Below are positions 1 through 7,954 of a stretch of DNA of 64,000 bases, piece by piece. This DNA is from Pseudomonas sp. PDM18 (lineage in GTDB: Bacteria; Pseudomonadota; Gammaproteobacteria; Pseudomonadales; Pseudomonadaceae): positions 186,001 through 250,000 of the forward strand of contig NZ_JACVBX010000002.1 of assembly GCF_014852585.1 (NCBI RefSeq). The letters run 5' to 3'. The translations under genes and the position numbers were made by a program. Position 1 is the stretch's first letter; each line of letters begins with the position of its first letter. The notes beneath the pieces were generated by a model. It worked only from the letters and a program-made list of their open reading frames with translations, made no database searches and was not told where the DNA came from.

Positions 1-486
1 CTTGGGCATCAGCGCGCGGGCGATCGCCACGCGTTGCTGCATGCCGCCGGAAAGCTGGCTGGGGTAGGCCTGGGCGAAAGCCGACAGGCCCATCAGGTTG
101 AGTAGCGCATCGGCGCGGCCGCTGGCGACTTCCACGTCGGCGTCGCCGCGCACGGTGTCGGACACCACCTTGAGCCGGCGGCAGAACTTGATGTTCTCCA
201 TCACCCGCAGCCAGGGGTAGAGACTGTAGTGCTGGAAGACCATGGCGCGGTCGATGCCGGGGCCGTCCACGGCACGGCCATCGACGAGGATGTCGCCGCC
301 GCTGTGGCGCTCCAGCCCGCCGATGCTGCGCAACAGGGTGGACTTGCCGCAACCCGAGGCGCCGACGAAGGTGACGAACTCATTGGCGCGAATCTCCAGG
401 TTCACATCCTGCAGAGCCTGTACGTGCCGACCCTGGCTGCTGAAGACCTTGTCGACGTGGCGGATGGCGATCTTGTTCTGGCTCAT
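1..486 (-). CDS. ABC transporter ATP-binding protein, NitT/TauT/SsuB type (partial, C-terminus off window)
   Basis: ATPase subunit that powers a small-molecule importer from the cytoplasmic side. The 162 N-terminal codons are visible; the family is usually about 260 aa, so the rest lies left of base 1. Walker A GASGCGKST is at residues 42-50, the Q-loop glutamine at about residue 85 (MVFQHYSLYPW), and the ABC signature LSGGMQQR is followed by VAIARAL. It starts 5 bases after the permease stop and is the last gene visible of the leftward operon that begins with the binding protein at 7954. The family fits uptake of sulfonates, nitrate-like anions or pyrimidine-type compounds; the substrate cannot be told from this subunit. 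Confidence 0.93.
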   Translation of the reverse strand, partial: MSQNKIAIRHVDKVFSSQGRHVQALQDVNLEIRANEFVTFVGASGCGKSTLLRSIGGLERHSGGDILVDGRAVDGPGIDRAMVFQHYSLYPWLRVMENIKFCRRLKVVSDTVRGDADVEVASGRADALLNLMGLSAFAQAYPSQLSGGMQQRVAIARALMPK

Positions 487-491
487 CAGGC

Positions 492-1322
492 TTACCTCTT
501 CATCCAGGGGAAGGCGACCCGGCCGAGCCAGCGGAATGCCTGGTCGGTGAGCAGGCCGATGACGCCGATCAGCAGGATGCCAGCGAAGATTTTGTCGGTC
601 TGCATGTAGCGCTGGGCGCGCAGGATGGCGTAGCCCAGGCCGGAGTTGGCGGCGACCAGTTCGGCCACCACCAGGTAGGTCCAGGCCCAGCCGCAGGTGA
701 TGCGCAGGGTGTCCAGCAGCGCCGGGCGCGCCGAGGGCAGCACCACCAGACGGATGGTCTCTGCGCGGCTGGCGCCCATGGTCTGCGCCGCCTCGATCTG
801 CGCCATGGGCACGCGGCGCACGTCCTCGGCGACCATCAGCACCATCTGGAAAAAGGTGCCGATGAAGATGATCAGCACCTTGGAGCCTTCGTCGATGCCG
901 ACCCAGAGCATCACCAGCGGGATGAAGGCCACCGCCGGCATGTAGCGGATGAAGTCGGTGAGCGGTTCGAGCAAGGCCTGCACCGGGCGGTAGGTACCGA
1001 TGTACAGGCCCAGCGGCAGGGCGATCACCGCCGAGGCGAGGAAGCCGGTCATGACCCGGTAGACGCTGATGGCGATGTCGCCCACCAGCCCTTCGTCGGT
1101 CCACCAGTGGCCGATGCGTTTGAGCACGGCGTCCGGGCCGGGGAAGAACATCGGGTTGGCCAATCCGGCGGCGCTGTAGGCCCACCAGAGCAGCAATGGC
1201 AGCAGCAGGCCGGCGGCGGCCAGGGCCCAGACGGCGCTGCGCGGCAGCTCGCCACGGATCACCCACCAGCGCTGGCGGGCGGGCTGCGCGGCAGGGCGGG
1301 GCAGGGGCTGGTGGGCGGTCAT
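492..1322 (-). CDS. ABC transporter permease, TauC/SsuC type
   Basis: Integral membrane subunit (276 aa) of the importer whose ATPase follows and whose binding protein heads the operon. The sequence has a basic N-terminus, about six hydrophobic segments, and the BPD-transporter coupling loop EAAQTMGASRAE in the third quarter, which docks onto the ATPase. The ATG overlaps the stop of the upstream gene (ATGA), indicating translational coupling. The length is normal for the family. The substrate is unknown; the neighbouring hydrolases suggest a nitrogen-containing organic compound (inference). Confidence 0.92.
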   Translation of the reverse strand: MTAHQPLPRPAAQPARQRWWVIRGELPRSAVWALAAAGLLLPLLLWWAYSAAGLANPMFFPGPDAVLKRIGHWWTDEGLVGDIAISVYRVMTGFLASAVIALPLGLYIGTYRPVQALLEPLTDFIRYMPAVAFIPLVMLWVGIDEGSKVLIIFIGTFFQMVLMVAEDVRRVPMAQIEAAQTMGASRAETIRLVVLPSARPALLDTLRITCGWAWTYLVVAELVAANSGLGYAILRAQRYMQTDKIFAGILLIGVIGLLTDQAFRWLGRVAFPWMKR

Positions 1323-2086
1323 GGCGTCACCTCCTCAGCGGGGAACAGGGGCAGCTCGCAGGCTTGCCAGCCATCGGTGGGCGGCGTGGCGCCCAGGCTG
1401 TTGAGCCAGTGGGCGTCGTGCAGCAACCCGGGGTGGTCGGGATCGGCTTTGGCGGGCAGCAGTCGTGCGCCGATGCGCGCGGGCAGGGTGCTCAGTTCGA
1501 TGCGCCAGGGCGTAACACCGCCCTGATGACGGCCGAAGCTCAGTTCGAAATCCAGCAGCTCGAGGTTGTCGCTATCGAACAATGCGACAAGCGATGGCGC
1601 GCGCGGCAGCGGCAGGCGCCGCCCGGCGGCGAAGAGGAAGCAGTCGCCGGCCAGCAGCAGGCAACCCTGGCGGCCGTCGGCGCCCAGCAGCCAGGTGCCA
1701 CGGTTGCGCCCGAGGGATTCGGGCAGGCGCTCCCAGACTTCGTGGTAGCTGCCGTCCAGGCCGTCTTCCAGCACCTTTTCGCTGTCGACGAAGTGCATGC
1801 GGCCGATGTCCTCGCCGCCATTGGGCGGCTGGAAGTCGATTGCGCGGTGCCACTGGCAGATATCGCCAGTGATCTCGGTGAGACCGGCAAATCCGGCCTG
1901 GGCGGCCAGTGCTTCCGGCTTATCGGGGGCCGGCAGCGGAATGCGCAGGTCGGCAAACAGACGCTCGGTCTGTAGCCAGTACACGCGGGTGCTGGTGTCA
2001 TGCGTTCCGCCGGTGGTGGTCAGCAGGGTGCGCTGCCAGACACCGAGGTAGGCGGGCGGTACAGCGGAAGTGTTCAGGCCAGGCAT
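1319..2086 (-). CDS. HRI1-like domain protein of unknown function
   Basis: A 255-aa soluble protein with no signal peptide or membrane segment. The start at 2086 is chosen because a strong ribosome-binding site (GGGAGGAAAA) lies just before this ATG; longer upstream starts would run far into the isochorismatase gene. Short motifs (GVWQRTLL, STRVYWLQTERLFADLRIP, WHRAIDFQPP, DIGRMHF) resemble, from memory, the HRI1 family, a lipocalin-like beta-barrel fold named from yeast but found in bacteria. That assignment is tentative. It overlaps the isochorismatase end by 13 bases and the permease start by 4, so it belongs to the same operon. A ligand-binding or accessory role is conceivable but not shown. 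Confidence 0.75.
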   Translation of the reverse strand: MPGLNTSAVPPAYLGVWQRTLLTTTGGTHDTSTRVYWLQTERLFADLRIPLPAPDKPEALAAQAGFAGLTEITGDICQWHRAIDFQPPNGGEDIGRMHFVDSEKVLEDGLDGSYHEVWERLPESLGRNRGTWLLGADGRQGCLLLAGDCFLFAAGRRLPLPRAPSLVALFDSDNLELLDFELSFGRHQGGVTPWRIELSTLPARIGARLLPAKADPDHPGLLHDAHWLNSLGATPPTDGWQACELPLFPAEEVTP

Positions 2087-2712
2087 GCGTTTTCCTCCCA
2101 TTCGGCGAGCACGGAACGGCTTTCCAGTACGCGGCCGAACAACCCACCTTCCACTTCCACCATGGCCAGGGCGGCGGCGTGCAGCTCGGCGCTCGGCGAA
2201 CCGCAGGCATCGCTGACCAGGGTGCAGGCGTAGCCCAGCTCCACCGCCGCGCGCTGGGTGGAAGAAACGCACACTTCGGTGGTCACCCCGCAGAGCACCA
2301 GGTGGCCGATGCCGCGCCGACGCAGCAGCAGGTCCAGGTCGGTGTAAGCGAAGGCGCTGTAGCCCGGTTTGTCGATCACCGGCTCGTCGGCCAGCGGGCG
2401 CAGTTCGTCGATCAGGTCGTGGCCATACTCGCCGCGCACCAGCAATCGCCCCAGCGGGCCGCGTGCGCCGATGGGCGCGCCGGCCTGTTCGGCACGGCGA
2501 CGCTTGCTCTCGTGCAGGTCGGTCAGGTCGGGGCGGTGCCCTTCGCGGGTATGCACTACCAGCAGGCCCAGGGCACGGGCGCTGTCCAGCAGGCGCGAGA
2601 TGGCCGGGATCGGCGCGCGCAGGCGGCCGATCTCCAGCCCGGCCTGGTCGGCATAGCCGCCGGGGGCACAGAAGTCGCGCTGCATGTCGATGACGATCAG
2701 GGCGACGCTCAC
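2074..2712 (-). CDS. Isochorismatase-family cysteine hydrolase
   Basis: A 212-aa cysteine hydrolase of the isochorismatase/nicotinamidase/N-carbamoylsarcosine amidase superfamily, which hydrolyses amide, ureido or vinyl-ether bonds. The triad is visible: Asp9 (VIDMQRDF), Lys115 (VIDKPGYSAF) and Cys148, in the usual VTTEVC cis-peptide motif. The GTG start at 2712 overlaps the creatininase stop (GTGA), a coupling repeated several times in this operon; reading further upstream would only translate creatininase DNA. In known creatinine and hydantoin pathways, enzymes of this fold act on N-carbamoyl amino acids. Pairing with a creatininase relative makes an amidase role in ring or urea-linkage breakdown plausible, but the substrate is inferred. 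Confidence 0.88.
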   Translation of the reverse strand: MSVALIVIDMQRDFCAPGGYADQAGLEIGRLRAPIPAISRLLDSARALGLLVVHTREGHRPDLTDLHESKRRRAEQAGAPIGARGPLGRLLVRGEYGHDLIDELRPLADEPVIDKPGYSAFAYTDLDLLLRRRGIGHLVLCGVTTEVCVSSTQRAAVELGYACTLVSDACGSPSAELHAAALAMVEVEGGLFGRVLESRSVLAEWEENACLA

Positions 2713-3473
2713 AGCTCGAACTCCTTGCGTACCGCAGCGGCGATGCCTTTTACGATGTCCTTCGCCATGCGCAGGCCCTTGTCGGCGCTGGAACCGCGCG
2801 CTGAGGACAGCACGCCCGAAGGCGGCACCCACTCGGTGCGGCTGGGGTACATGTCGTAGGGCGGGAAGTCGGCCGGGCCGTCGTCGGGGATCAGGTCCAG
2901 GCGTACCAGGCTGGGTAGGTAGTGCAGCATCAGCGAGGTTTCGATCACTGCCGCGTGTTCCAGGGCGAAGCCGGGGAAGCCGTCGGGGAATACGTCGTTC
3001 AGCGTGGCTTCGCTGCAGAAGTCCCAGTGCTCCAGACGCATCACCTCCAGCGGGCTGGAAGACCCCAGCTCACGCAGCGCGAGCTGGATGCCCTCGGTGA
3101 CGAACCACTGGTTCTCGTAGTGCCCGTCCACCAGCACCAGACGGGTGACTCCGTGGCGGGCGAACTCGCGTACGGCGTCGCGCACCAGGGCGATCAGGGT
3201 CTGCCCGTCGAGACTGGTGGTGCCGCAGAAGTGCTGGCCGCCACCGCACTTGGGTTGGGACTTGTAGCCGTAGGAGAGTGCGGGCGCCACCAGGCCGTCG
3301 ATCTGGCGGGCGACGTCTTCGCACAGCGCACTGGCCAGCAGCGCATCGGTGCCCAGCGGCAGGTGCGGGCCGTGCTGCTCGGTGGCGCCGCAGGGCAGGA
3401 AGACCACGGGGGATTGCTCGCGCACCCGGCGCGCGTATTCGACCCAGCTGAGCTGGTCCATGCGGACAGTCAT
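2709..3473 (-). CDS. Creatininase-family amidohydrolase
   Basis: A 254-aa metal-dependent amidohydrolase. The binuclear metal ligands of the family are all present: Glu32 and His34 (ATEQHG), Asp43 (LPLGTD), His118 and Glu120 (DGHYEN). Several stretches (SYGYKSQ, GTTSLDG, GHYENQWF, HWDF, ETSLML) look close to true Pseudomonas creatininase as I remember it, closer than to MftE- or ArfB-type relatives. Where creatininase has a substrate-loop Trp after the GF-G motif, this protein has Phe (GFPGFALEH). It lies between the DMT exporter and the isochorismatase gene with 4-base overlaps on both sides. It may open creatinine or another cyclic amide; creatinase is not seen in the window. Confidence 0.88.
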   Translation of the reverse strand: MTVRMDQLSWVEYARRVREQSPVVFLPCGATEQHGPHLPLGTDALLASALCEDVARQIDGLVAPALSYGYKSQPKCGGGQHFCGTTSLDGQTLIALVRDAVREFARHGVTRLVLVDGHYENQWFVTEGIQLALRELGSSSPLEVMRLEHWDFCSEATLNDVFPDGFPGFALEHAAVIETSLMLHYLPSLVRLDLIPDDGPADFPPYDMYPSRTEWVPPSGVLSSARGSSADKGLRMAKDIVKGIAAAVRKEFEL

Positions 3474-4345
3474 GATTCGGCCTCGCAGAGAGTGGGGGAA
3501 AGGTCAGGAGTAGGGCGCGCGGCGATCAGCGCCGCTGCCAGAACCAGAGAGCCGCCGAGCCATTCGCGCAGGCCTAGCTCGCGGTCGCCGAACCAGGCGG
3601 CGGTGAGCACGGCGACCAGCAGTTCGATCACCACCAGCACCGCGGCGCGGCTCGCCTCGACGTGGCTGAAGCCGTATTGCGCAGCGCCCATGGCGGCCAG
3701 CCAGAACAGGCCGAAGCCGGCCAGTTGTAGCCATTGGTGGGCGTCGAGGGCGGGCAGCGGTGTGCCTTGCAGCAGGCAGAACAGGCCGCCCAGCGTGGCG
3801 CTGCCGATGAAGCCGACCACCGCCTTGCTCGCCAGCGGCACCGCTTCAGCGGCGCGGGTGGCGAGGTTGTTGAGGGCGAAGGCGAAGCCGGCGGAGAGCG
3901 CCAGCCAGTCGCTGGCGGCCAGCGGGCGGAAGGTGTCGAGGCTGATGCCAAGGGTCAGGGCGATGCCGAGCATGGCCAGCGCCAGGGCGCCGAGCCGTGC
4001 AGGCGTCAGGCGTTCGCCGAACAGCAGCCGGCCGCCGAGCAGGCCCCAGACCGGCGCCAGGTAGAACAGCAGCATGGCGCGCACCACGTCGCCTTCGGAC
4101 AGCGCCGCCACCAGCCCGGCCGTGGCCCAGCCGCCGAATACGCCGATTGCCAGCAGGGCGCCGCGCTGCGACCACCATTGCCGCCGCTGGCTCAGCACCA
4201 GCGGCACGGCCAGCGCGCAGAGCAGCCCGTAGGTGCAGAGCACCAGCGGCATGCCGGCCAGGCCCTGGCCGGCGAAGTGCGCCAGGGGCATCCAGCCCAG
4301 GCCCCAGATGGCGGCGCCCAGCAGCAGGACGATTTCCGCGCGCAT
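3470..4345 (-). CDS. EamA/DMT-family transporter
   Basis: Inner-membrane protein of 291 aa with about ten hydrophobic segments and two EamA repeats, the layout of drug/metabolite exporters such as RhaT/YdcZ relatives. Its ATG overlaps the preceding SDR stop and its stop overlaps the creatininase ATG, so it is embedded in the catabolic operon. In such a position these proteins usually export a pathway intermediate or end product, or serve as a second uptake route. Nothing in the sequence identifies the substrate. Confidence 0.85.
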   Translation of the reverse strand: MRAEIVLLLGAAIWGLGWMPLAHFAGQGLAGMPLVLCTYGLLCALAVPLVLSQRRQWWSQRGALLAIGVFGGWATAGLVAALSEGDVVRAMLLFYLAPVWGLLGGRLLFGERLTPARLGALALAMLGIALTLGISLDTFRPLAASDWLALSAGFAFALNNLATRAAEAVPLASKAVVGFIGSATLGGLFCLLQGTPLPALDAHQWLQLAGFGLFWLAAMGAAQYGFSHVEASRAAVLVVIELLVAVLTAAWFGDRELGLREWLGGSLVLAAALIAARPTPDLSPTLCEAES

Positions 4346-5094
4346 CAGGCGCCCATCCAGGCGCCGCCATTGGCGCCGAGCACTTGCCCATGGAAGAAGC
4401 TCGCGCCGGGCGAGACGAGGAACAGAACCGCTGCGGCGATCTCCTCCGGCTGGCCGAGGCGGCCGGCGGGGATGGCGGTTTCGCGGGCGATCATCGCCTC
4501 GCTCATGTGCTCCACCGAGACCATCGGCGTCTCAACCGGGCCCGGCGCCACGCCGTTGATGCGGATGTGCGGGGCGAACTCCCGCGCCAGCGCCTTGGTC
4601 AGGCCGATCACTCCGGCCTTGGCGGTGCAGTACGCGGCATAGCGTTCGCGGCCGAGCTGGCCCAGCTCCGAGGCGATGTTGACGATGCTGCCGCTGCCGC
4701 GCGCCTGCATGTGCGTCAGGGCATGGCGACAGCAGCGGTAGACGGCGTGCAGGTCGACGCCCAGCAGCTTCACCCAGTCGTCCTCGCTGGTGTCGAGGAA
4801 GGGCTTTTCCAGGATGATCCCGGCGTTGTTCACCAGGATGTCCAACTCGCCTTCGGCGAGCACGCGGGCGAACATGTCGGCGACCTGTTCCGGCTCCGCG
4901 ACGTCGGCCTGCACGGCATAGGCGCGGCCCCCGCTGGAAGCAATGCGTGCCACCAACGCGGTGGCCGCTTCCGGTTGATCGAGGTGGTTGATCCACACCT
5001 GCGCGCCGGCCTCCGCCAGCGCCAGGGCGATGGCCCGGCCAATGCCCTGGGTGGCGCCGGTGACCAGAGCGGTCTGTCCTGCGAGCGGTTTCAT
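4345..5094 (-). CDS. Short-chain dehydrogenase/reductase (first of two)
   Basis: Classical SDR of 249 aa using NAD(P)H. It has the cofactor motif TGATQGIG near residue 13, NNAG at about residue 90, the catalytic Tyr-Lys pair in YCTAK, and PGPVETPM after the active site. The start at 5094 is the ATG overlapping the stop of the next upstream SDR; a longer reading frame continues through that gene but is only its shadow. Two SDRs in tandem suggest two consecutive oxidations or reductions on one substrate, for instance after hydroxylation by the desaturase-like enzyme (inference). Confidence 0.9.
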   Translation of the reverse strand: MKPLAGQTALVTGATQGIGRAIALALAEAGAQVWINHLDQPEAATALVARIASSGGRAYAVQADVAEPEQVADMFARVLAEGELDILVNNAGIILEKPFLDTSEDDWVKLLGVDLHAVYRCCRHALTHMQARGSGSIVNIASELGQLGRERYAAYCTAKAGVIGLTKALAREFAPHIRINGVAPGPVETPMVSVEHMSEAMIARETAIPAGRLGQPEEIAAAVLFLVSPGASFFHGQVLGANGGAWMGA

Positions 5095-5867
5095 CAGTGC
5101 ATCACCTCGCCGTGGCTGACCGACAATGCCTGGCCGGTCATGGCGGCGGCCAGCGGGCTGCCGAGGAACAGGAAGGTGCCAGCGAGATCGGCCGGCGTGA
5201 GCAGCTCCGGCACCGCCTGGGCGGCGAGGATCTGAGCCAGTTCGTCGTCCTCGCTGCGGCCGTTGGCTTGCGCCATTACCCGCAGCGAGCGCATGGCCGC
5301 TTCGGTAGCGATCCAGCCGGGGCACACGGCATTGACGCGGATGCGCCGTGGTCCCAGCTCCCACGCCAGCGAGCGGGTCAGGCCGATCACCGCGTGCTTG
5401 CTGGCGACATAGGCGGAGAAGCCCGGCACGCCCTTCAGGCCCCAGATCGACGCCTGGTTGATCACGCTGCTGCCGGCGTGCAGTTGCGGCAGCAGGGCGC
5501 GGGTGAGGCGCAGCATCGAGGCGACGTTGTTGTCCAGCAGCGCCTGCCAGCGCTGGTCGGTCTCGGCGTTGCCGCCTTCCAGCGGCGTGGCGTACTCGAC
5601 GCCGGCGTTGTTGATCAGCACGTCCAGCGCAGCGCCCTGGCGGCTGTCGGCGAAGGCGGCGATGGCATCGCTGTCGCCCAGGTCGAGGGTGGTGCTGTGC
5701 ACGTCGCACAGGGCCGCCAGCTCGTCCGTCACGCCTTGCAGCGCCTCGGCGTTGCGGTCGATTAGCTCCAGCGCCGCGCCCTGTTCGGCGAACGCCCGCG
5801 CCAGGCCCTTGCCGATGCCGCTGGCGGCGCCGCTGATGAGGACGCGTTTGCCCCGGTAGTCGATCAT
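5094..5867 (-). CDS. Short-chain dehydrogenase/reductase (second of two)
   Basis: SDR of 257 aa with the glycine-rich motif SGAASGIG near the N-terminus, NNAG, the catalytic YVASK motif and a family-typical C-terminus (VSHGEVMH). It begins with ATG at 5867, two bases beyond the stop of the desaturase-like gene, and its stop overlaps the start of the other SDR. Its similarity to that neighbour is only family-level, so the pair does not look like a recent duplication. It probably oxidises an alcohol or reduces a ketone in the same route; the substrate is unknown. Confidence 0.9.
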   Translation of the reverse strand: MIDYRGKRVLISGAASGIGKGLARAFAEQGAALELIDRNAEALQGVTDELAALCDVHSTTLDLGDSDAIAAFADSRQGAALDVLINNAGVEYATPLEGGNAETDQRWQALLDNNVASMLRLTRALLPQLHAGSSVINQASIWGLKGVPGFSAYVASKHAVIGLTRSLAWELGPRRIRVNAVCPGWIATEAAMRSLRVMAQANGRSEDDELAQILAAQAVPELLTPADLAGTFLFLGSPLAAAMTGQALSVSHGEVMH

Positions 5868-5869
5868 GC

Positions 5870-6892
5870 TCAGACCGCCGTCAGGAAGGAGACGCCCACG
5901 GCGCCGTAGAAGCCGTCGGCGCGGTCCTTGCCCGCCGGCGCGACCTCGCCGTAGTGGTCGTCCACAACGCGGCGCAGGCGGTGCTGGTGGAAGCCCTTGA
6001 ACAGCAGGTGCATCGGCAGCACCTGGGCGTAGCCCTCGCCGTACAGTTCGTGGTGCAGCTTGCGCAGGCGGTACCAGGGCGCCACGGGTTTCTCGTGGTG
6101 CGCGTTGTGGTAGGCGAAGTTGAGCAGCAGCAGGTCGAGCACCGGCCAGCGCACCGAGACCACGTTGGAGTAGGTGTTCATCTGCTCGTAGGTGCGGTCG
6201 CGGGCCTTGTCGTCGGGAATCTTGCCGCCGTCCTCCAGTACCGCGAAGGCGTCGTAGGTGTGCTGGTAGGCGTCGGTGAACCGCAGCACGATGATCATCA
6301 GCGTCCACGCGACGAAGTAGAGCAGCAGCGCCTTGAGCGACACCGCCGCCACCAGGCCGAACAGCGCGCCGCGCACCAGCAGGGTCAGCGCCACGCGGCG
6401 GCGGTTGGCGCGGTGGCGCGGGTTATCGGTGATGAAGGGCAGCAGGATCACGTAGTAATGCATGATCAGCTCGATGGCCGGCACGTAGGCCCATTCGGCC
6501 GCAAGTACCAGGTTGCGCACCCAGCGCGGACTGCGGGCGAGGAAGACCTTGGTGTCGAAGGTGATCACGTCGGCGCGGTCGACGTGGTGGCGCATGTGCT
6601 TGCGGCGCAGGTCCTGGAAGCCCGCGTAGCAGCTGCCGCACAGCCAGCTGCAGGCCTCGCCGGCCCAGGTGTTGTGCTCGGGCCTGGCAAAGATGGTGCC
6701 ATGGGCGAATTCGTGGATCAGGTACGCCGCGACGATCATCGCGTGGCCCAGCAGCAGGGTGCCGGCGGCATTGAGCAGCCAGCTATCGGCGAACAGCAGG
6801 GCGAAGCCGGCAGCGTAGCCACCGAAGGCATAGGCCAGGGCGAGGCTGTTGGGCAGCCGGCCATCGGCGTAGCGGTACAGGTACGCGGACAT
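5870..6892 (-). CDS. Membrane fatty-acid-desaturase-family diiron enzyme
   Basis: A 340-aa membrane enzyme of the FA desaturase / alkane-hydroxylase superfamily, which uses a diiron centre and O2 to desaturate or hydroxylate a substrate. The three histidine boxes are present: HEFAH (60-64), HMRHH (99-103) and HNAHH (262-266), separated by hydrophobic pairs near 20-60 and 175-205. The ATG follows a strong RBS (GGAGGTTCTTC). It is the second gene of the operon, after the binding protein. Placement among amidohydrolases and SDRs rather than lipid genes suggests it hydroxylates or desaturates the imported compound rather than membrane lipid (inference). An electron donor is not visible nearby. 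Confidence 0.9.
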   Translation of the reverse strand: MSAYLYRYADGRLPNSLALAYAFGGYAAGFALLFADSWLLNAAGTLLLGHAMIVAAYLIHEFAHGTIFARPEHNTWAGEACSWLCGSCYAGFQDLRRKHMRHHVDRADVITFDTKVFLARSPRWVRNLVLAAEWAYVPAIELIMHYYVILLPFITDNPRHRANRRRVALTLLVRGALFGLVAAVSLKALLLYFVAWTLMIIVLRFTDAYQHTYDAFAVLEDGGKIPDDKARDRTYEQMNTYSNVVSVRWPVLDLLLLNFAYHNAHHEKPVAPWYRLRKLHHELYGEGYAQVLPMHLLFKGFHQHRLRRVVDDHYGEVAPAGKDRADGFYGAVGVSFLTAV

Positions 6893-6908
6893 GAAGAACC
6901 TCCGTAAG

Positions 6909-6933
6909 CGCTCCCGCCCTCCTGGCAGGAGCG
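6909..6933 (-). other. Intra-operon hairpin between binding-protein and desaturase genes
   Basis: Inverted repeat with 6-bp outer arms (CGCTCC/GGAGCG) and an inner GCC/GGC pairing, in the 54-base gap after the binding-protein stop. It has no T-tract, so it is more likely an mRNA 3'-end stabiliser or attenuator than a full terminator. Such hairpins commonly follow the binding-protein gene in ABC operons and keep its expression above that of downstream genes. Confidence 0.45.
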
Positions 6934-6946
6934 GTGGATGGGCGCC

Positions 6947-7954
6947 TTACTGGGCGAGGGCCTGGACGAACTGCGCGTCGAAGGTCTGGGCGAGGTCGGG
7001 TATCGCCGGGATCTGGCTGTTATCCTTGAGCAGCTGGGCGATCACCGCGCCGCTGCCGAAGAACGAGCTGGTGGCGTCGGACTTTTCGAAGTTTTTGTTC
7101 ATTTCCGCCAGCGGGATGTTGTAGACCCCGGCCATCTGCTCCTTGGCCTCGGCGGCGCTGACGCCCAGCACCTTGCCGATGATCTCGGCGGACTCGTCCG
7201 GGTGCGCCTTCATGTAGGCCAGGCCGTCGGCGTAGCCCTGGATCATCGCTCTGATCGCTTTCTGGCGTTTGCCGATGACTTCCTGGTTGAACACCAGCAC
7301 GTCAGTGATCAGCCCCGGCGCGTCCTTGGAGGAATACACGACGTGGAACTTGTCGCCGGGCATGCCGAGGATCTGCGAGACGTTGGGTTCGTAGGTCACG
7401 CCCACCGGCAGGCTGCCCGAGGCCATGGCGCCGGGGATGCCCTCGGGCGTCATGTTCACCGGGCTGATGTCCTTGTCGCTCAGGCCGTGGCTCTTGAGCG
7501 CGTAGGCGAGGAGGAAATCGGACGGCGAGAGCGGGTTGAAGCCGATCTTCTTGCCCTTGAAGTCGGCGACCGACTGGATCGACTTGTCGGCCACGATGGC
7601 GTCCCCGCCGTTGGAGAAGTCGATGGGCATCACCACCCGGTACGGCTGGCCCTTGGCGACACCGCCGACCACCTGGTCGTAGGTGAGCATGCCGCCGTCG
7701 AGGGCGCCGCCGGTCATGGCAGTGGGAATCAGCGCTGGGTCGTTGAAGAACTGCAACTCGACCTTCAGGCCGTGGGGCTTGTAGAGATCGAGTTTGTCGG
7801 CGACGTAGAAGGGCGCGTAACCGGCCCAGACGACGGTGCCGATCTTGAGCTTCTCGGCGGCCTGGAGCGTCAGCGGCACGACCCCGGCGGCAGCAAGCAG
7901 ACAGGCACTGAGCAGGGTCTTGCGCAGGGAACGCAGGGAAAGCGGCATGGTCAT
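6947..7954 (-). CDS. ABC transporter substrate-binding protein, NitT/TauT type
   Basis: Periplasmic binding protein of 335 aa with a Sec signal peptide (basic MTMPLSLRSLRK, then a hydrophobic core ending LTLQAAEKL). The mature protein begins with the NMT1/NrtA-like pattern IGTVVWAGYAPFYVADK and contains TGGALDGG and DVLVFNQEVI, typical of SsuA/TauA/NrtA relatives. The start at 7954 has an AGGAG site 7 bases upstream; a second ATG two codons later is possible. It is the first gene of the leftward operon, as is usual, and supplies substrate to the permease and ATPase about 6 kb downstream. Confidence 0.92.
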   Translation of the reverse strand: MTMPLSLRSLRKTLLSACLLAAAGVVPLTLQAAEKLKIGTVVWAGYAPFYVADKLDLYKPHGLKVELQFFNDPALIPTAMTGGALDGGMLTYDQVVGGVAKGQPYRVVMPIDFSNGGDAIVADKSIQSVADFKGKKIGFNPLSPSDFLLAYALKSHGLSDKDISPVNMTPEGIPGAMASGSLPVGVTYEPNVSQILGMPGDKFHVVYSSKDAPGLITDVLVFNQEVIGKRQKAIRAMIQGYADGLAYMKAHPDESAEIIGKVLGVSAAEAKEQMAGVYNIPLAEMNKNFEKSDATSSFFGSGAVIAQLLKDNSQIPAIPDLAQTFDAQFVQALAQ

